Source: SHNJ01 sp964458615 (GTDB lineage: Bacteria > Pseudomonadota > Alphaproteobacteria > SHNJ01). Taken from it: a stretch of 64,000 bases of DNA. The stretch covers positions 42,832 through 106,831 of the forward strand of contig CAYWJR010000001.1 of assembly GCA_964458615.1 (NCBI GenBank). The letters run 5' to 3'. The notes under the pieces were generated by a model that saw only the letters and a list, made by a program, of their open reading frames with translations, did no database searches and had not been told where the DNA came from. Each line of letters begins with the position of its first letter. Position 1 is the stretch's first letter. A program made the translations under genes and the position numbers. Of the stretch, positions 50,645-59,104 are shown in pieces.

Positions 50645-52054
50645 ATGACTGCATCATCGTTCCAAAATTTCATTTCAGGCAAATCAAGAATGGTCAAAAA
50701 AGGCCAATACGATACGGTAAATCTTGCCCAAGCCATCCTGGAACAAATTCGATCGGAATTCGATTCGGGACAAGACCCTGAAAACTCTGCGTTGGCATTG
50801 CACGAATTGGTTTACAAAGCCCCCGAAGTCGTAAGCACAAATTTATTCATTGAAGTTCGCCAAATGTACGGATACGCCCGCAATCACGGTTTGAATATTG
50901 GGGCGGAAATATTTCATGAAATATTATTCGGATTGATGGAACGGCATCCTGGATTGTGCGACGCGCCAACGATTTTACATGCCTTGCGTTTCAAAGAGCG
51001 CGTCATGAATGGCGATCCCATTGCAAGGTCATATGAATTCGGCGACGATACACCAAGATTGAACGCAACCATATTTGCCGCAGTCGCGTTGTGCCGCGAC
51101 CCTGAATTGCGTATCGCCACGCAAAAAGGCGATAAATTGATGTATAAATTGCGCGCCGCCGAACATATTCCATCGGTCGCCAGCGACCGCATATCCCAAG
51201 CAATGGGGCTTGGGATAATCCCTGCTACGGTGCTATCAGCCGACAAATTTAACAACAAAATGACCGATTTACGCGATACGCTGCGCGCGATTCCATCAAA
51301 CGGCAAACCCGGTTTTTACCAAAAAGCAAGAGAGGCCCGAGGCGCGCTGACATATATCGACCATTGTTTTCGAATTCACCCCGAATCGGCGGTAGACGGT
51401 CGCATGCGGCGCATCGAACGATTGCACAAAATCGAAATGGATTATCGCGGCAGGCCGGATATGGATCCAGATTTGTTAGGTGAAATCGTCGATGTTGGTT
51501 TGGGTGCGATTGAACGGAATTTATATCATGTATCCCCCGCTGCGTTGGCGCATTTGTGCGGTCATTATGTGTCATCGCACGCCGAAACCGCAAAAGACAA
51601 CGGCGCATTCAAAAGAAACCCCGAAAGAGTATCCCACACCGCCGAAGCCGCAATCCTGCTAAATGGCGGCAATTCCAAAATGCTGTCGTCGATATTTATT
51701 CATGAATGCAAAAAAATTCTAGTGCTGCAAGGCGAAATCGACAGCGGCCAAACCCAGCCAAGCGAAGTCACACAAAAGATTTTGATCGCACGTTTTGCAT
51801 TGATGGGAATGGTGCTGGCAACCGGTGCGCGATTGGTTGACGATCGCGGAATCGACGTATCCGGCATATATGGGCAAACAAATGGATTGTTATTCGCCTG
51901 GAATTCCTTTAATCGCCAATTGGCAAATGATATGGGAATCGCGCCAGAACATCTTGCGCATGCCAAAAAATTTATTCAGGCTCCAGGAGCATCATCAGGC
52001 ACGGCGTCGCAAGGAACACCAACCACAAGGCAAGACCCAATACGGTCAAGATAA
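50645..52054 (+). CDS. Hypothetical large soluble helical protein
   Basis: Not recognised. 469 residues, no signal peptide or membrane helix. It is almost entirely predicted helix, with repeated short helical hairpins ('TVNLAQAILEQIRSEF', 'NSALALHELVYKAPEVVSTNLFIEVRQMYGYAR'). A possible metal-binding-looking stretch 'HVSPAALAHLCGHYVSSHAE' lies at ~300. The C-terminal 25 residues are Ser/Thr/Gly/Gln-rich. It could be an alpha-solenoid. It is divergent from the 49878-50471 gene and upstream of glnA. Confidence 0.6.
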   Translation: MTASSFQNFISGKSRMVKKGQYDTVNLAQAILEQIRSEFDSGQDPENSALALHELVYKAPEVVSTNLFIEVRQMYGYARNHGLNIGAEIFHEILFGLMERHPGLCDAPTILHALRFKERVMNGDPIARSYEFGDDTPRLNATIFAAVALCRDPELRIATQKGDKLMYKLRAAEHIPSVASDRISQAMGLGIIPATVLSADKFNNKMTDLRDTLRAIPSNGKPGFYQKAREARGALTYIDHCFRIHPESAVDGRMRRIERLHKIEMDYRGRPDMDPDLLGEIVDVGLGAIERNLYHVSPAALAHLCGHYVSSHAETAKDNGAFKRNPERVSHTAEAAILLNGGNSKMLSSIFIHECKKILVLQGEIDSGQTQPSEVTQKILIARFALMGMVLATGARLVDDRGIDVSGIYGQTNGLLFAWNSFNRQLANDMGIAPEHLAHAKKFIQAPGASSGTASQGTPTTRQDPIRSR

Positions 52055-52341
52055 CTGGAAAATTTTTCAGGAAAAATATTTAGGCCGGAAATATTGCGCC
52101 GCAAAACCATGCTTTGCCGGGCGCGAAATCCCAATTTATGACGGCACCGGCATTTGCGCCAGTTCAATCGAAACACCTTTAACCACTATCCACAGAATTG
52201 GTTCGGTGTCGTAATTCATCACCAGTTTTTTTACAAAATCGTCACGGAATGTTCATTTTGACGTGGAAAAAAATATTGCACCGCATATAAAAAATATGCC
52301 TGCCTATTCCCCTCACCCATCCCCCAAAGGAGCCGTATTCG

Positions 52342-53766
52342 ATGTCCGACAGCAAGAAAGCCATCCAGTTGATTAAAGACCATGACGTAAAATTCGTCGA
52401 TTTGCGTTTTACCGATTCGCGCGGTAAATGGCACCATGTATCGATGTCGACCGACATCATCGACGACAAATTTTTCAAACAAGGCATTCAATTCGACGGA
52501 TCCAGCATTGCGGGATGGAAAGCAATCAATGAATCCGACATGACACTGGTTCCAGATGGCGAAACGGCGGTGATGGATGTTTTCGCCGCGCACCCGACAT
52601 TGGTGGTCATTTGCGACGTCGAAGAACCATCCAGCGGCAAACCATACAGCCGTTGTCCAAGATCGGTTGCCAAGCGCGCGGAAAATTACGTGCAAAAATC
52701 GGGCGTGGCGGACGATGCGTTTTTCGGCCCTGAATTGGAATTTTTCGTATTCGACGATGTGCGTTTCACCGTCGGCATGAACAAAATTTCCCATCAGATC
52801 GATTCCGAAGAAGGCCCATATAATTCCGACCGCGATTACGCGGCGCAAGGCCGTGGGATCGGCAATTTGGGACATCGCCCCGGCGTTAAAGGCGGATATT
52901 TTCCATGCGGCCCTGTCGATGCGACCCAGGATTTGCGTTCGGAAATGTTGATCAATTTAGGCAATATGGGCGTGCCGATTGAAAAGCATCATCACGAAGT
53001 CGCACCCAGCCAACATGAATTGGGTATCAAATTTTCAACCCTGGTCGACAGCGCCGACAATGTGCAATTGTACAAATACGTGGTCCACAACACCGCGAAC
53101 GCATTCGGTAAATCGGCCTGTTTCATGCCAAAACCGATCAAGGGCGATAACGGTTCGGGCATGCACGTGCATCAATCGCTTTGGAAAAAAAGCAAGCCAT
53201 TATTCGCCGGAAACAAATACGCTGAATTGTCGGAAATGGCGTTGCATTATATCGGCGGAATCATCAAACATGCCCGCGCGATCAACGCATTCACCAATCC
53301 AACAACCAATTCATATAAACGCCTGATTCCAGGATTCGAAGCGCCTGTATTGCTGGCCTATTCCGCGCGCAACCGGTCTGCATCGTGCCGGATTCCATTT
53401 TCGGTCGGGGAAAAAGCAAAACGGGTCGAAGTGCGTTTCCCGGATCCCGGTTGCAACCCATATTTGGGATTCGCCGCGATGTTGATGGCGGGCATGGACG
53501 GCATTAAAAACAAAATCAATCCAGGCAAGGCCATGGATATGGATTTGTATCATTTGCCGCCTGCCGAATTGGCCAAGGTTCCAACCGTTTGCGGTTCATT
53601 GCGCGAGGCGTTGGATGCATTGGACAAAGACCGCAAATTTTTGACCCAAGGCGGCGTATTCACCGACGATTTAATCGACGCCTATATCGAATTGCGCATG
53701 CAGGATGTTTACGATCTGGAGCATACGCCGCATCCGGTAGAGTTTTTGAATTATTATTCGATTTAG
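52342..53766 (+). CDS. glnA: Glutamine synthetase type I
   Basis: 474 residues. It makes glutamine from glutamate, ammonia and ATP. Evidence: 'DLRFTDSRGKWHHVSM', 'GIQFDGSSIAGWKAINESDM', the ATP/Glu site 'GPELEFFVFDDVRF', 'EKHHHEVAPSQHELGIKFSTL', 'NGSGMHVHQSLWKK', 'NPTTNSYKRLIPGFEAPV', and the adenylylation Tyr in 'DLYHLPPAEL'. A strong AAAGGAG site lies 9 bases before the ATG. No glnB is next to it, although glnB-glnA is the usual alphaproteobacterial order. The last 45 bases are duplicated downstream around a palindrome. Confidence 0.97.
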   Translation: MSDSKKAIQLIKDHDVKFVDLRFTDSRGKWHHVSMSTDIIDDKFFKQGIQFDGSSIAGWKAINESDMTLVPDGETAVMDVFAAHPTLVVICDVEEPSSGKPYSRCPRSVAKRAENYVQKSGVADDAFFGPELEFFVFDDVRFTVGMNKISHQIDSEEGPYNSDRDYAAQGRGIGNLGHRPGVKGGYFPCGPVDATQDLRSEMLINLGNMGVPIEKHHHEVAPSQHELGIKFSTLVDSADNVQLYKYVVHNTANAFGKSACFMPKPIKGDNGSGMHVHQSLWKKSKPLFAGNKYAELSEMALHYIGGIIKHARAINAFTNPTTNSYKRLIPGFEAPVLLAYSARNRSASCRIPFSVGEKAKRVEVRFPDPGCNPYLGFAAMLMAGMDGIKNKINPGKAMDMDLYHLPPAELAKVPTVCGSLREALDALDKDRKFLTQGGVFTDDLIDAYIELRMQDVYDLEHTPHPVEFLNYYSI

Positions 53767-53868
53767 GCGTATGCGAGACGCGCGCCCTAGGTTGGCTAGG
53801 CGGTGGCGCGCAAATACTAAAGCGCATACGCCGCACCCGGTAGAGTTTTTAAATTATTATTCGATTTA
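53721..53868 (+). repeat. Direct duplication of the glnA 3' end (two 45-base copies)
   Basis: Copy 1 (53721-53765) is the coding end of glnA (HTPHPVEFLNYYSI). Copy 2 (53824-53868) matches at 43 of 45 positions. The copies are offset by 103 bases and separated by a palindromic segment, as if an element with a long target duplication had been inserted at the glnA stop codon. Confidence 0.85.
53766..53832. repeat. Long imperfect palindrome after glnA
   Basis: Nested inverted repeats: GGCGTATGCG (53766-53775) with CGCATACGCC (53823-53832), GCGCGCC (53780-53786) with GGCGCGC (53805-53811), and CCTAG (53786-53790) with CTAGG (53796-53800). Together they fold into one GC-rich stem-loop, reminiscent of REP/palindromic elements. 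Confidence 0.75.
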
Positions 53869-53896
53869 ACAATAGATAATTACTGAAAAAGTCACT

Positions 53897-53931
53897 AAAA
53901 AGTCCTGAAATTACTATTCAGGACTTTTTTT
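53897..53931 (+). terminator. Intrinsic terminator of glnA
   Basis: Stem AAAAGTCCTGAA / TTCAGGACTTTT with a 7-base loop, followed by a run of Ts. It lies beyond the duplicated glnA tail and probably terminates glnA. Confidence 0.85.
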
Positions 53932-54001
53932 ATTGATTTTCGTCCGCGCAAGCTGTATATTTCCAAAAAAGATATAAACCAAAAAAAACACGGGTGCTTA
54001 G

Positions 54002-54403
54002 ATGACAGATACAAATCAAACCACGACATTCGCAGTTGGTTCCAGCGGCGAAAGCAAAAAAAATACCGCCAAGGTAAACCGCGATCCCGCTATTTCTGCG
54101 TTGATGCAGCTAATTTATGCTTTAGAAAAATATGAATCTGGGGGCAGCGTTGCAGTCAAATGGAATCTAATCGGCAAGGCTGGCGTTATGATTGCCCCAA
54201 AAAACACGCGCTATGTGTTCGATACCCCGGGCGATGCATTAAAAGCATTGGCAATTTATCAGCAAAATGATTGCCAACCGGTCAGCGAGGCAGCTTTGAA
54301 TGATGCCGGGGTAAATTGTATACAAGCAAAATCACATCCCGAACAACGCCGCGCTACCAGAGATCTTATCCGGTATTATGCGGCCAATACGCGGCAAATA
54401 TAA
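54002..54403 (+). CDS. Hypothetical small protein
   Basis: Not recognised. 133 residues, soluble. A Ser/Thr/Lys-rich N-terminus (~28 residues) precedes helices ('ISALMQLIYALEKYE', 'GDALKALAIYQQND'), with 'SGGSVAVKWNLIGKAGVMIAPKN' between them. It follows the glnA terminator and converges on the thioesterase gene 5 bases away. No functional clue was found. Confidence 0.58.
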   Translation: MTDTNQTTTFAVGSSGESKKNTAKVNRDPAISALMQLIYALEKYESGGSVAVKWNLIGKAGVMIAPKNTRYVFDTPGDALKALAIYQQNDCQPVSEAALNDAGVNCIQAKSHPEQRRATRDLIRYYAANTRQI

Positions 54404-54408
54404 GCGAT

Positions 54409-54804
54409 CTAATTTTTTATAATCGGCTTTGGCTTGCGGTCGGAATCGATGGCAACATATGTGAACGTTCCTTCGGTAATTTTGAAATATTCATGGCTGG
54501 TTCTGCGCCGCGCCCATGCTTCGACACGAACGCGGATCGACGTTTTACCGATTTTTTCAACCGATGAATAACAACTAACCTCGTCGCCGACATAGGCCGG
54601 CAAATGAAATTCCATCGCATCGACTGCGACAGTCACAACAGGGCCTTTGCAAGTTTCAATCGCTTTGTTCGCTCCCGCCAAATCCATCATCGACATCATC
54701 CATCCGCCGAACATATCGCCGTTGGGATTTGTATCTGCCGGCATCGCGATGGTGCGCAATGACGGGCTGTTTGGAAAATCTGGATTGTCGCTGGGTTTTG
54801 ACAT
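54409..54804 (-). CDS. Acyl-CoA thioesterase, YciA-like hotdog fold
   Basis: 131 residues. Single hotdog-domain thioesterase of the YciA/BACH type. 'SLRTIAMPADTNPNGDMFGGWMMSMMDLAGANKAIETCKG' holds the catalytic Asn/Asp region, and 'VAVDAMEFHLPAYVGDEVSCYSSVEKIGKTSIRVRVEAWARR' is the second conserved block. It hydrolyses short- to long-chain acyl-CoA; the range cannot be told from sequence. Its terminal 'RKPKPI' is typical. Confidence 0.9.
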   Translation of the reverse strand: MSKPSDNPDFPNSPSLRTIAMPADTNPNGDMFGGWMMSMMDLAGANKAIETCKGPVVTVAVDAMEFHLPAYVGDEVSCYSSVEKIGKTSIRVRVEAWARRRTSHEYFKITEGTFTYVAIDSDRKPKPIIKN

Positions 54805-54936
54805 TTAAATTTACCTGCATGTTGAATAGTGATTTTCTTTTACAGACTTAAATCAAACCCCGCCACATAAAAACAAATTTTCCTTGCAGGAAACAAATTG
54901 TTTTTTTATACTCAAGCCAAATAAACAAGGTACGAA

Positions 54937-55851
54937 ATGAACCCAGGCAACGCCAGAAATACAACAGGCGATTTTGAACACGTGGATATTGGCGACCCCA
55001 ATTTGCCGACCGCGGGCATGCTGGCCTATATTTTGGCCAATCGGCAAAATTTGCGAATCAGCGGCGCCAAAGACAACGAAAAAAATATAACCGCGCTTGA
55101 GGCAATTTGCGGCGCGCAGTACCATATTTTGCGCCATTTGCAACGCGAAACCCAAAAACGTTTCGGCGTTTTATATCATAACAAAGATAAAATAAGCCAA
55201 ACAAAAACCAAAGACCGTAATGATTATACGGTTCGCGACATAATCGGCGGCCTGGCCATGATCGCCCTTGGCGACAGCGATCAAATGGACGAAGTATTGA
55301 ATCCCGATTTCAAAATTCATTTTTCACGCGGTAAATTGGAATTGGATGGCGATGAATATAAAATCGTCATGCGCGGTCTGATGGCCGTCGCGCCCGCCGA
55401 TAATTTATCGGCTTTTTATAACTTATGCCTTGATATGTCGCAAACACCAGGTCTCAGCAGTGAATTGCGATCGCGCATCAATTGGTTCCACGATCAACTG
55501 ATCAACGCAATCGAAGACCGGTCGAAACAACCTTTGCACCGCGACGATTTATTATCAAAAGTGATCAAGGGCATCGAACGGTTGGATGTATACGCCGCAA
55601 TTTCCGCCATTCGCATGAATGAATGGAAAATTTTGGCGTTCGATCCCATTCCTGTCGCTAAAACTTCAATCCATGAAATTCAAGGCAATGTAGACAGAAT
55701 ATTTGACCAACACGAATCCCAAATACCGGAATTCCGCCGCCTGCTGGAAACGCCAATTTTGCCAAAACCAAAACCTGGCAGAATTAAAAATCCCTTTGAT
55801 TTGATTCAAGCAATCACGCTTGGGGAAAAGTCCTTGGTACCCAGCCGTTGA
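54937..55851 (+). CDS. Hypothetical soluble helical protein
   Basis: Not recognised. 304 residues with an AAGGTA site upstream of the ATG. No signal or membrane segment. Predicted helix throughout ('TALEAICGAQYHILRHLQRETQKRFG', 'RDIIGGLAMIALGDSDQMDEVL'), and a Pro/Lys-rich segment near the C-terminus ('PILPKPKPGRIKNPFDL'). It is 65 bases upstream of parE on the same strand. It resembles in style, not in clear sequence, the other helical hypotheticals of this window. Confidence 0.6.
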   Translation: MNPGNARNTTGDFEHVDIGDPNLPTAGMLAYILANRQNLRISGAKDNEKNITALEAICGAQYHILRHLQRETQKRFGVLYHNKDKISQTKTKDRNDYTVRDIIGGLAMIALGDSDQMDEVLNPDFKIHFSRGKLELDGDEYKIVMRGLMAVAPADNLSAFYNLCLDMSQTPGLSSELRSRINWFHDQLINAIEDRSKQPLHRDDLLSKVIKGIERLDVYAAISAIRMNEWKILAFDPIPVAKTSIHEIQGNVDRIFDQHESQIPEFRRLLETPILPKPKPGRIKNPFDLIQAITLGEKSLVPSR

Positions 55852-55916
55852 TATTTTTCTTGCAATTGGATTGTCAATTCCATTAGATAGGCGGCAATTC
55901 GCCTAAATGGAACAAC

Positions 55917-57884
55917 ATGACCAAAACATCCGCCGTGAAAAAAACCGATTCCTATTCCGCCAAAGATATCGAAGTCCTTGAAGGGCTGGAACCTGTGCGC
56001 CGCCGCCCGGGAATGTATATCGGCGGAACCGATGAAGTCGCCATGCACCACCTGGTGGCCGAAGTTTTGGATAACGCCATGGACGAAGCCGTCGCGGGAC
56101 ATGCCAGCAAAATCGGCATGCACCTGGGAAAGGACAATACGGTTACGATTTGGGATAATGGGCGCGGCATTCCAATCGACCCGCACCCGAAATTTCCGAA
56201 AAAATCCGCCCTTGAGGTTATTTTAACGACATTGCATTCGGGCGGAAAATTTTCCGGCAAAGTATATGAAACATCGGGCGGTTTGCACGGCGTCGGCATT
56301 TCGGTTGTAAACGCCCTGACCGAAACTTTGAAAATCCAAGTATTCCGCGATAAAACAATTTACACCCAAGAATTTTCGCGCGGCGAACCGCAAACCAAAT
56401 TGACCAAAGGCGGATCGACCACCCGCAAAGGCACCGAAGTTACGTTCCAGCCGGATCCAGAAATATTCGGCGGAAAAATCGAATTCCGCCCTGCCCGTTT
56501 ATATCAAATGGCGCGCAGCAAGGCGTATTTGTTCAAAGGCGTTACAATCGAATGGTCGTGCGACGCCGCGTTATTGAAAAACGAAACCGTACCGGCCAAA
56601 GACGTATTGCATTTTCCAAACGGGCTGGCCGATTCGCTGGCGGCGGAAATTCAAGAACGCCCATGCTATACGGCAAAATTTTTCGCCGACGAAGTCGAAT
56701 TAAAAGCCGACAAAGTACGCATCGCATGGGCGATTACCTGGCCGCGCGACGAAGAAGGTTTCTTGCGGTCTTATTGCAATACCATTCCAACAGCCCAGGG
56801 CGGCACGCACGAATCGGGATTGCGCACGGCATTGTTGCGCGGATTGAAATCTTATGGCGATTTGATCGGCAACAAAAAGGCCGGCGATATTACCGGCGAC
56901 GATGTGTTGAACGGCGCCACGATCATTCTATCCGTTTTTATTCCGAACCCGCATTTCCAAGGCCAAACCAAAGAAAAATTGGTCACGAACGAAGCGCAAA
57001 AATGGGTTGAAAACACGGTCAAAGACCGTTTCGATTTATGGCTGTCGGCCGATCCGGCGTCGGCTGGATTATTGCTTGACCGCGCCATCGAAAAAGTCGA
57101 AGAACGGCGCCGGGCAAAAGAAGAACAGCAATTAAAACGCCAATCCGCCACGCGCAAATTGCGCCTACCGGGCAAATTGACCGATTGTTCGATGGACGCC
57201 GCCAAAGGCACCGAAATATTTTTGGTCGAAGGCGATTCCGCGGGCGGTTCCGCCAAACAAGCGCGCGAACGCACCACCCAAGCGATTTTGCCATTGCGCG
57301 GAAAAATTTTGAACGTCGCCAACGCCAGCGCGGACAAATTATCCAACAACCAGGAAATCAAGGATATTTTGCTGGCATTGGGATGCGGTTCGGGCAAGGA
57401 TTTGAAGTTGGATAAATTGCGTTATGAACGCATTATCATCATGACCGATGCGGACGTAGATGGCGCGCATATCGCCGCTTTGTTATTGACTTTCTTTTAC
57501 AAGGAAATGCCCGAATTGGTATTAAAAGGCCATGTTTATTTGGCCGTCCCGCCATTGTTCCGCATTTCGCATGGCGATAAAATTTTATACGCGCGCGACG
57601 ACAAACAGCGCGACGAAATGTTAAAACAATTTCGCGGCAAACCCGAAGTAACAAGATTTAAAGGATTGGGCGAGATGCCCGCCAAATTTTTAAAAGAAAC
57701 CACCATGGATCCAACCAAACGCATTTTATTGCGCGTGGCCATTCCCGACAAATACGATCCGCAAAAATATACCGAAGCCAAAGAAGTCGAAAATTTGGTC
57801 GAACGATTGATGGGTAAAAAACCGGAATCGCGTTTGGCGTTTATCCAGGAAAACGCCCCCAAAGTCGCCGAGCTGGATATTTAA
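55917..57884 (+). CDS. parE: DNA topoisomerase IV subunit B
   Basis: 655 residues. ATPase subunit that with ParC decatenates chromosomes. GHKL ATPase: 'LEGLEPVRRRPGMYIGGTDE', 'EVLDNAMDEAVAGHA', 'DNGRGIPIDPHPKFPKKSALEVILTTLHSGGKF', 'SGGLHGVGISVVNAL'. TOPRIM: 'FLVEGDSAGGSAKQARERTTQAILPLRGKILNVANA' and 'IIMTDADVDGAHIAALLLTFFY'. The C-terminus ('RFKGLGEMPAKFLKETTMDPTKR') is the ParE form. The length and the TOPRIM context favour ParE over GyrB (about 800 residues). Confidence 0.95.
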   Translation: MTKTSAVKKTDSYSAKDIEVLEGLEPVRRRPGMYIGGTDEVAMHHLVAEVLDNAMDEAVAGHASKIGMHLGKDNTVTIWDNGRGIPIDPHPKFPKKSALEVILTTLHSGGKFSGKVYETSGGLHGVGISVVNALTETLKIQVFRDKTIYTQEFSRGEPQTKLTKGGSTTRKGTEVTFQPDPEIFGGKIEFRPARLYQMARSKAYLFKGVTIEWSCDAALLKNETVPAKDVLHFPNGLADSLAAEIQERPCYTAKFFADEVELKADKVRIAWAITWPRDEEGFLRSYCNTIPTAQGGTHESGLRTALLRGLKSYGDLIGNKKAGDITGDDVLNGATIILSVFIPNPHFQGQTKEKLVTNEAQKWVENTVKDRFDLWLSADPASAGLLLDRAIEKVEERRRAKEEQQLKRQSATRKLRLPGKLTDCSMDAAKGTEIFLVEGDSAGGSAKQARERTTQAILPLRGKILNVANASADKLSNNQEIKDILLALGCGSGKDLKLDKLRYERIIIMTDADVDGAHIAALLLTFFYKEMPELVLKGHVYLAVPPLFRISHGDKILYARDDKQRDEMLKQFRGKPEVTRFKGLGEMPAKFLKETTMDPTKRILLRVAIPDKYDPQKYTEAKEVENLVERLMGKKPESRLAFIQENAPKVAELDI

Positions 57885-57885
57885 A

Positions 57886-58353
57886 TCAATCTCCGCTTTG
57901 TTCGGCCGAAATGCTTTCGACGTGGAATTCGATCGGCAGATTGCCGGATTTTTCAAATACCAACACCGCCGACTTTTTATCGCCTTTGGCAATCGGCGCT
58001 TTCACGCCGAAAAACATGATATGCGTGCCTTTTGGCCGCATCGCAACCGGTTTTCCGGGACTTAATTCCAATCCGTTTTCCATGGCGGCCATTTCCGCCT
58101 GATCGTTATGAATCATGGTTTGATGAATTTTGCTAGATTTAAACCAATCGCCTTCTACCCGTAACAAACGATCAGGCGTCTTGCCTTCGTTCAACAATGG
58201 CACATACCCCGCCGCGACATCCATCGATTCCGGCACGGCGCGCATCCACGCATGGCCGATTTTTAAATCCTTGAATTGATAACTATGCGCCAACGCCGCG
58301 CCGGAAATCAAAATTGCGGCGAACAATATTAGAATTTTGACAAATGCTTTCAT
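57886..58353 (-). CDS. Periplasmic copper chaperone, PCu(A)C family
   Basis: 155 residues from the ATG at 58353; the longer frame has a 39-residue extension without a signal. Signal peptide 'MKAFVKILILFAAILISGAALA', then 'HSYQFKDLKIGHAWMRAVP'. Copper-ligand His/Met residues occur in 'KIHQTMIHNDQAEMAAMENGLELSPGKPVAMRPKGTHIMFFGVK', the HxM...HxM-type layout of the PCu(A)C fold that delivers Cu(I) to the CuA site of cytochrome oxidase. The first Met of the usual motif is displaced, so binding residues should be verified. It is 16 bases downstream of the Cys-containing exported gene. Confidence 0.87.
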   Translation of the reverse strand: MKAFVKILILFAAILISGAALAHSYQFKDLKIGHAWMRAVPESMDVAAGYVPLLNEGKTPDRLLRVEGDWFKSSKIHQTMIHNDQAEMAAMENGLELSPGKPVAMRPKGTHIMFFGVKAPIAKGDKKSAVLVFEKSGNLPIEFHVESISAEQSGD

Positions 58354-58369
58354 CGATTTCACCTTTTTG

Positions 58370-59095
58370 TTATTGGCAGTCTGAAAAACCTTTGGACAAT
58401 ACATCTTTGTAAAATGGTGCGATACCGGTCGCGTCGAAATCGCCGTTAATCGATTTTTCGCCCTGGCCATTCAAACCGTAATATATGCGGTAATGCAAAT
58501 TTATTTTCTGATCGGGTTTTAAAACATCCAACAAACCCTGCATCGCCAAACGGTCGCCGGGCCCATAACAATAATATGGCCGGCCATCGTTATATTCCTG
58601 TTGCACCGCCGACGATTGCAGCAAGATTTTATAGCGGTACTCGCCAGGCTGTAAATTCACAGACAAAAATTCTGTTTGCTCGCACGCAATGCCTTTCGCA
58701 AAACATTTTGGATCGGGCCAGGATTGGATAATATTGCCGGATTCATCGGCGATGATCGCTTGTTTTGCGGAAAAATCCATCAAACAATATTGTGGATTGG
58801 TTTGGCAGGATTCATGATACACCGCCGGACGGAATATAAATTGGCCTTTTGCCGCAACGGTCAAAGCAAAATCCAACCAGAAACCGGATGGATGCTGGGT
58901 CGATAAATCGCGGTTTACATACGGTTTTGTGCCCAATAATTTTGCGGATACCGGCAATTCCGCATCGTCATTCCCGCAATAATAAATCCCCGGCGATGTC
59001 CCGGACAATGGGTCGGCCGCGCCGCGAACGCACGGTTGCGCCGCCGCCAATGCCGGGTACAACAACAAGCAAAGCGATAATATAAAGGTTCGCAT
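58370..59095 (-). CDS. Exported Cys-containing hypothetical protein
   Basis: Not recognised. 241 residues. Signal peptide 'MRTFILSLCLLLYPALAAA' with mature start near 'QPCVRGAADPLSG'. The mature protein has about eight Cys ('YYCGNDD', 'ESCQTNPQYCLMD', 'PDPKCFAKGIACEQTE', 'PYYCYGPGD', 'GFSDCQ'), likely disulfide-bonded in the periplasm, and a beta-rich pattern. It begins 9 bases after the CoA-transferase stop and precedes the copper chaperone, so it may act in the same periplasmic metal or redox process. Confidence 0.7.
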   Translation of the reverse strand: MRTFILSLCLLLYPALAAAQPCVRGAADPLSGTSPGIYYCGNDDAELPVSAKLLGTKPYVNRDLSTQHPSGFWLDFALTVAAKGQFIFRPAVYHESCQTNPQYCLMDFSAKQAIIADESGNIIQSWPDPKCFAKGIACEQTEFLSVNLQPGEYRYKILLQSSAVQQEYNDGRPYYCYGPGDRLAMQGLLDVLKPDQKINLHYRIYYGLNGQGEKSINGDFDATGIAPFYKDVLSKGFSDCQ

Positions 59096-59104
59096 CGATA
59101 ATTC

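Noticed and set aside
52264..52281. Possible sigma-54 promoter upstream of glnA (GTGG...TTGCA)
   Set aside because: GG and GC are separated by 11 bases; sigma-54 sites require 10. The match is otherwise only partial.
53824..53868. Second glnA fragment as a truncated pseudogene
   Set aside because: Only 45 bases are present, tied to the palindrome. It is better described as a local duplication than as a pseudogene.
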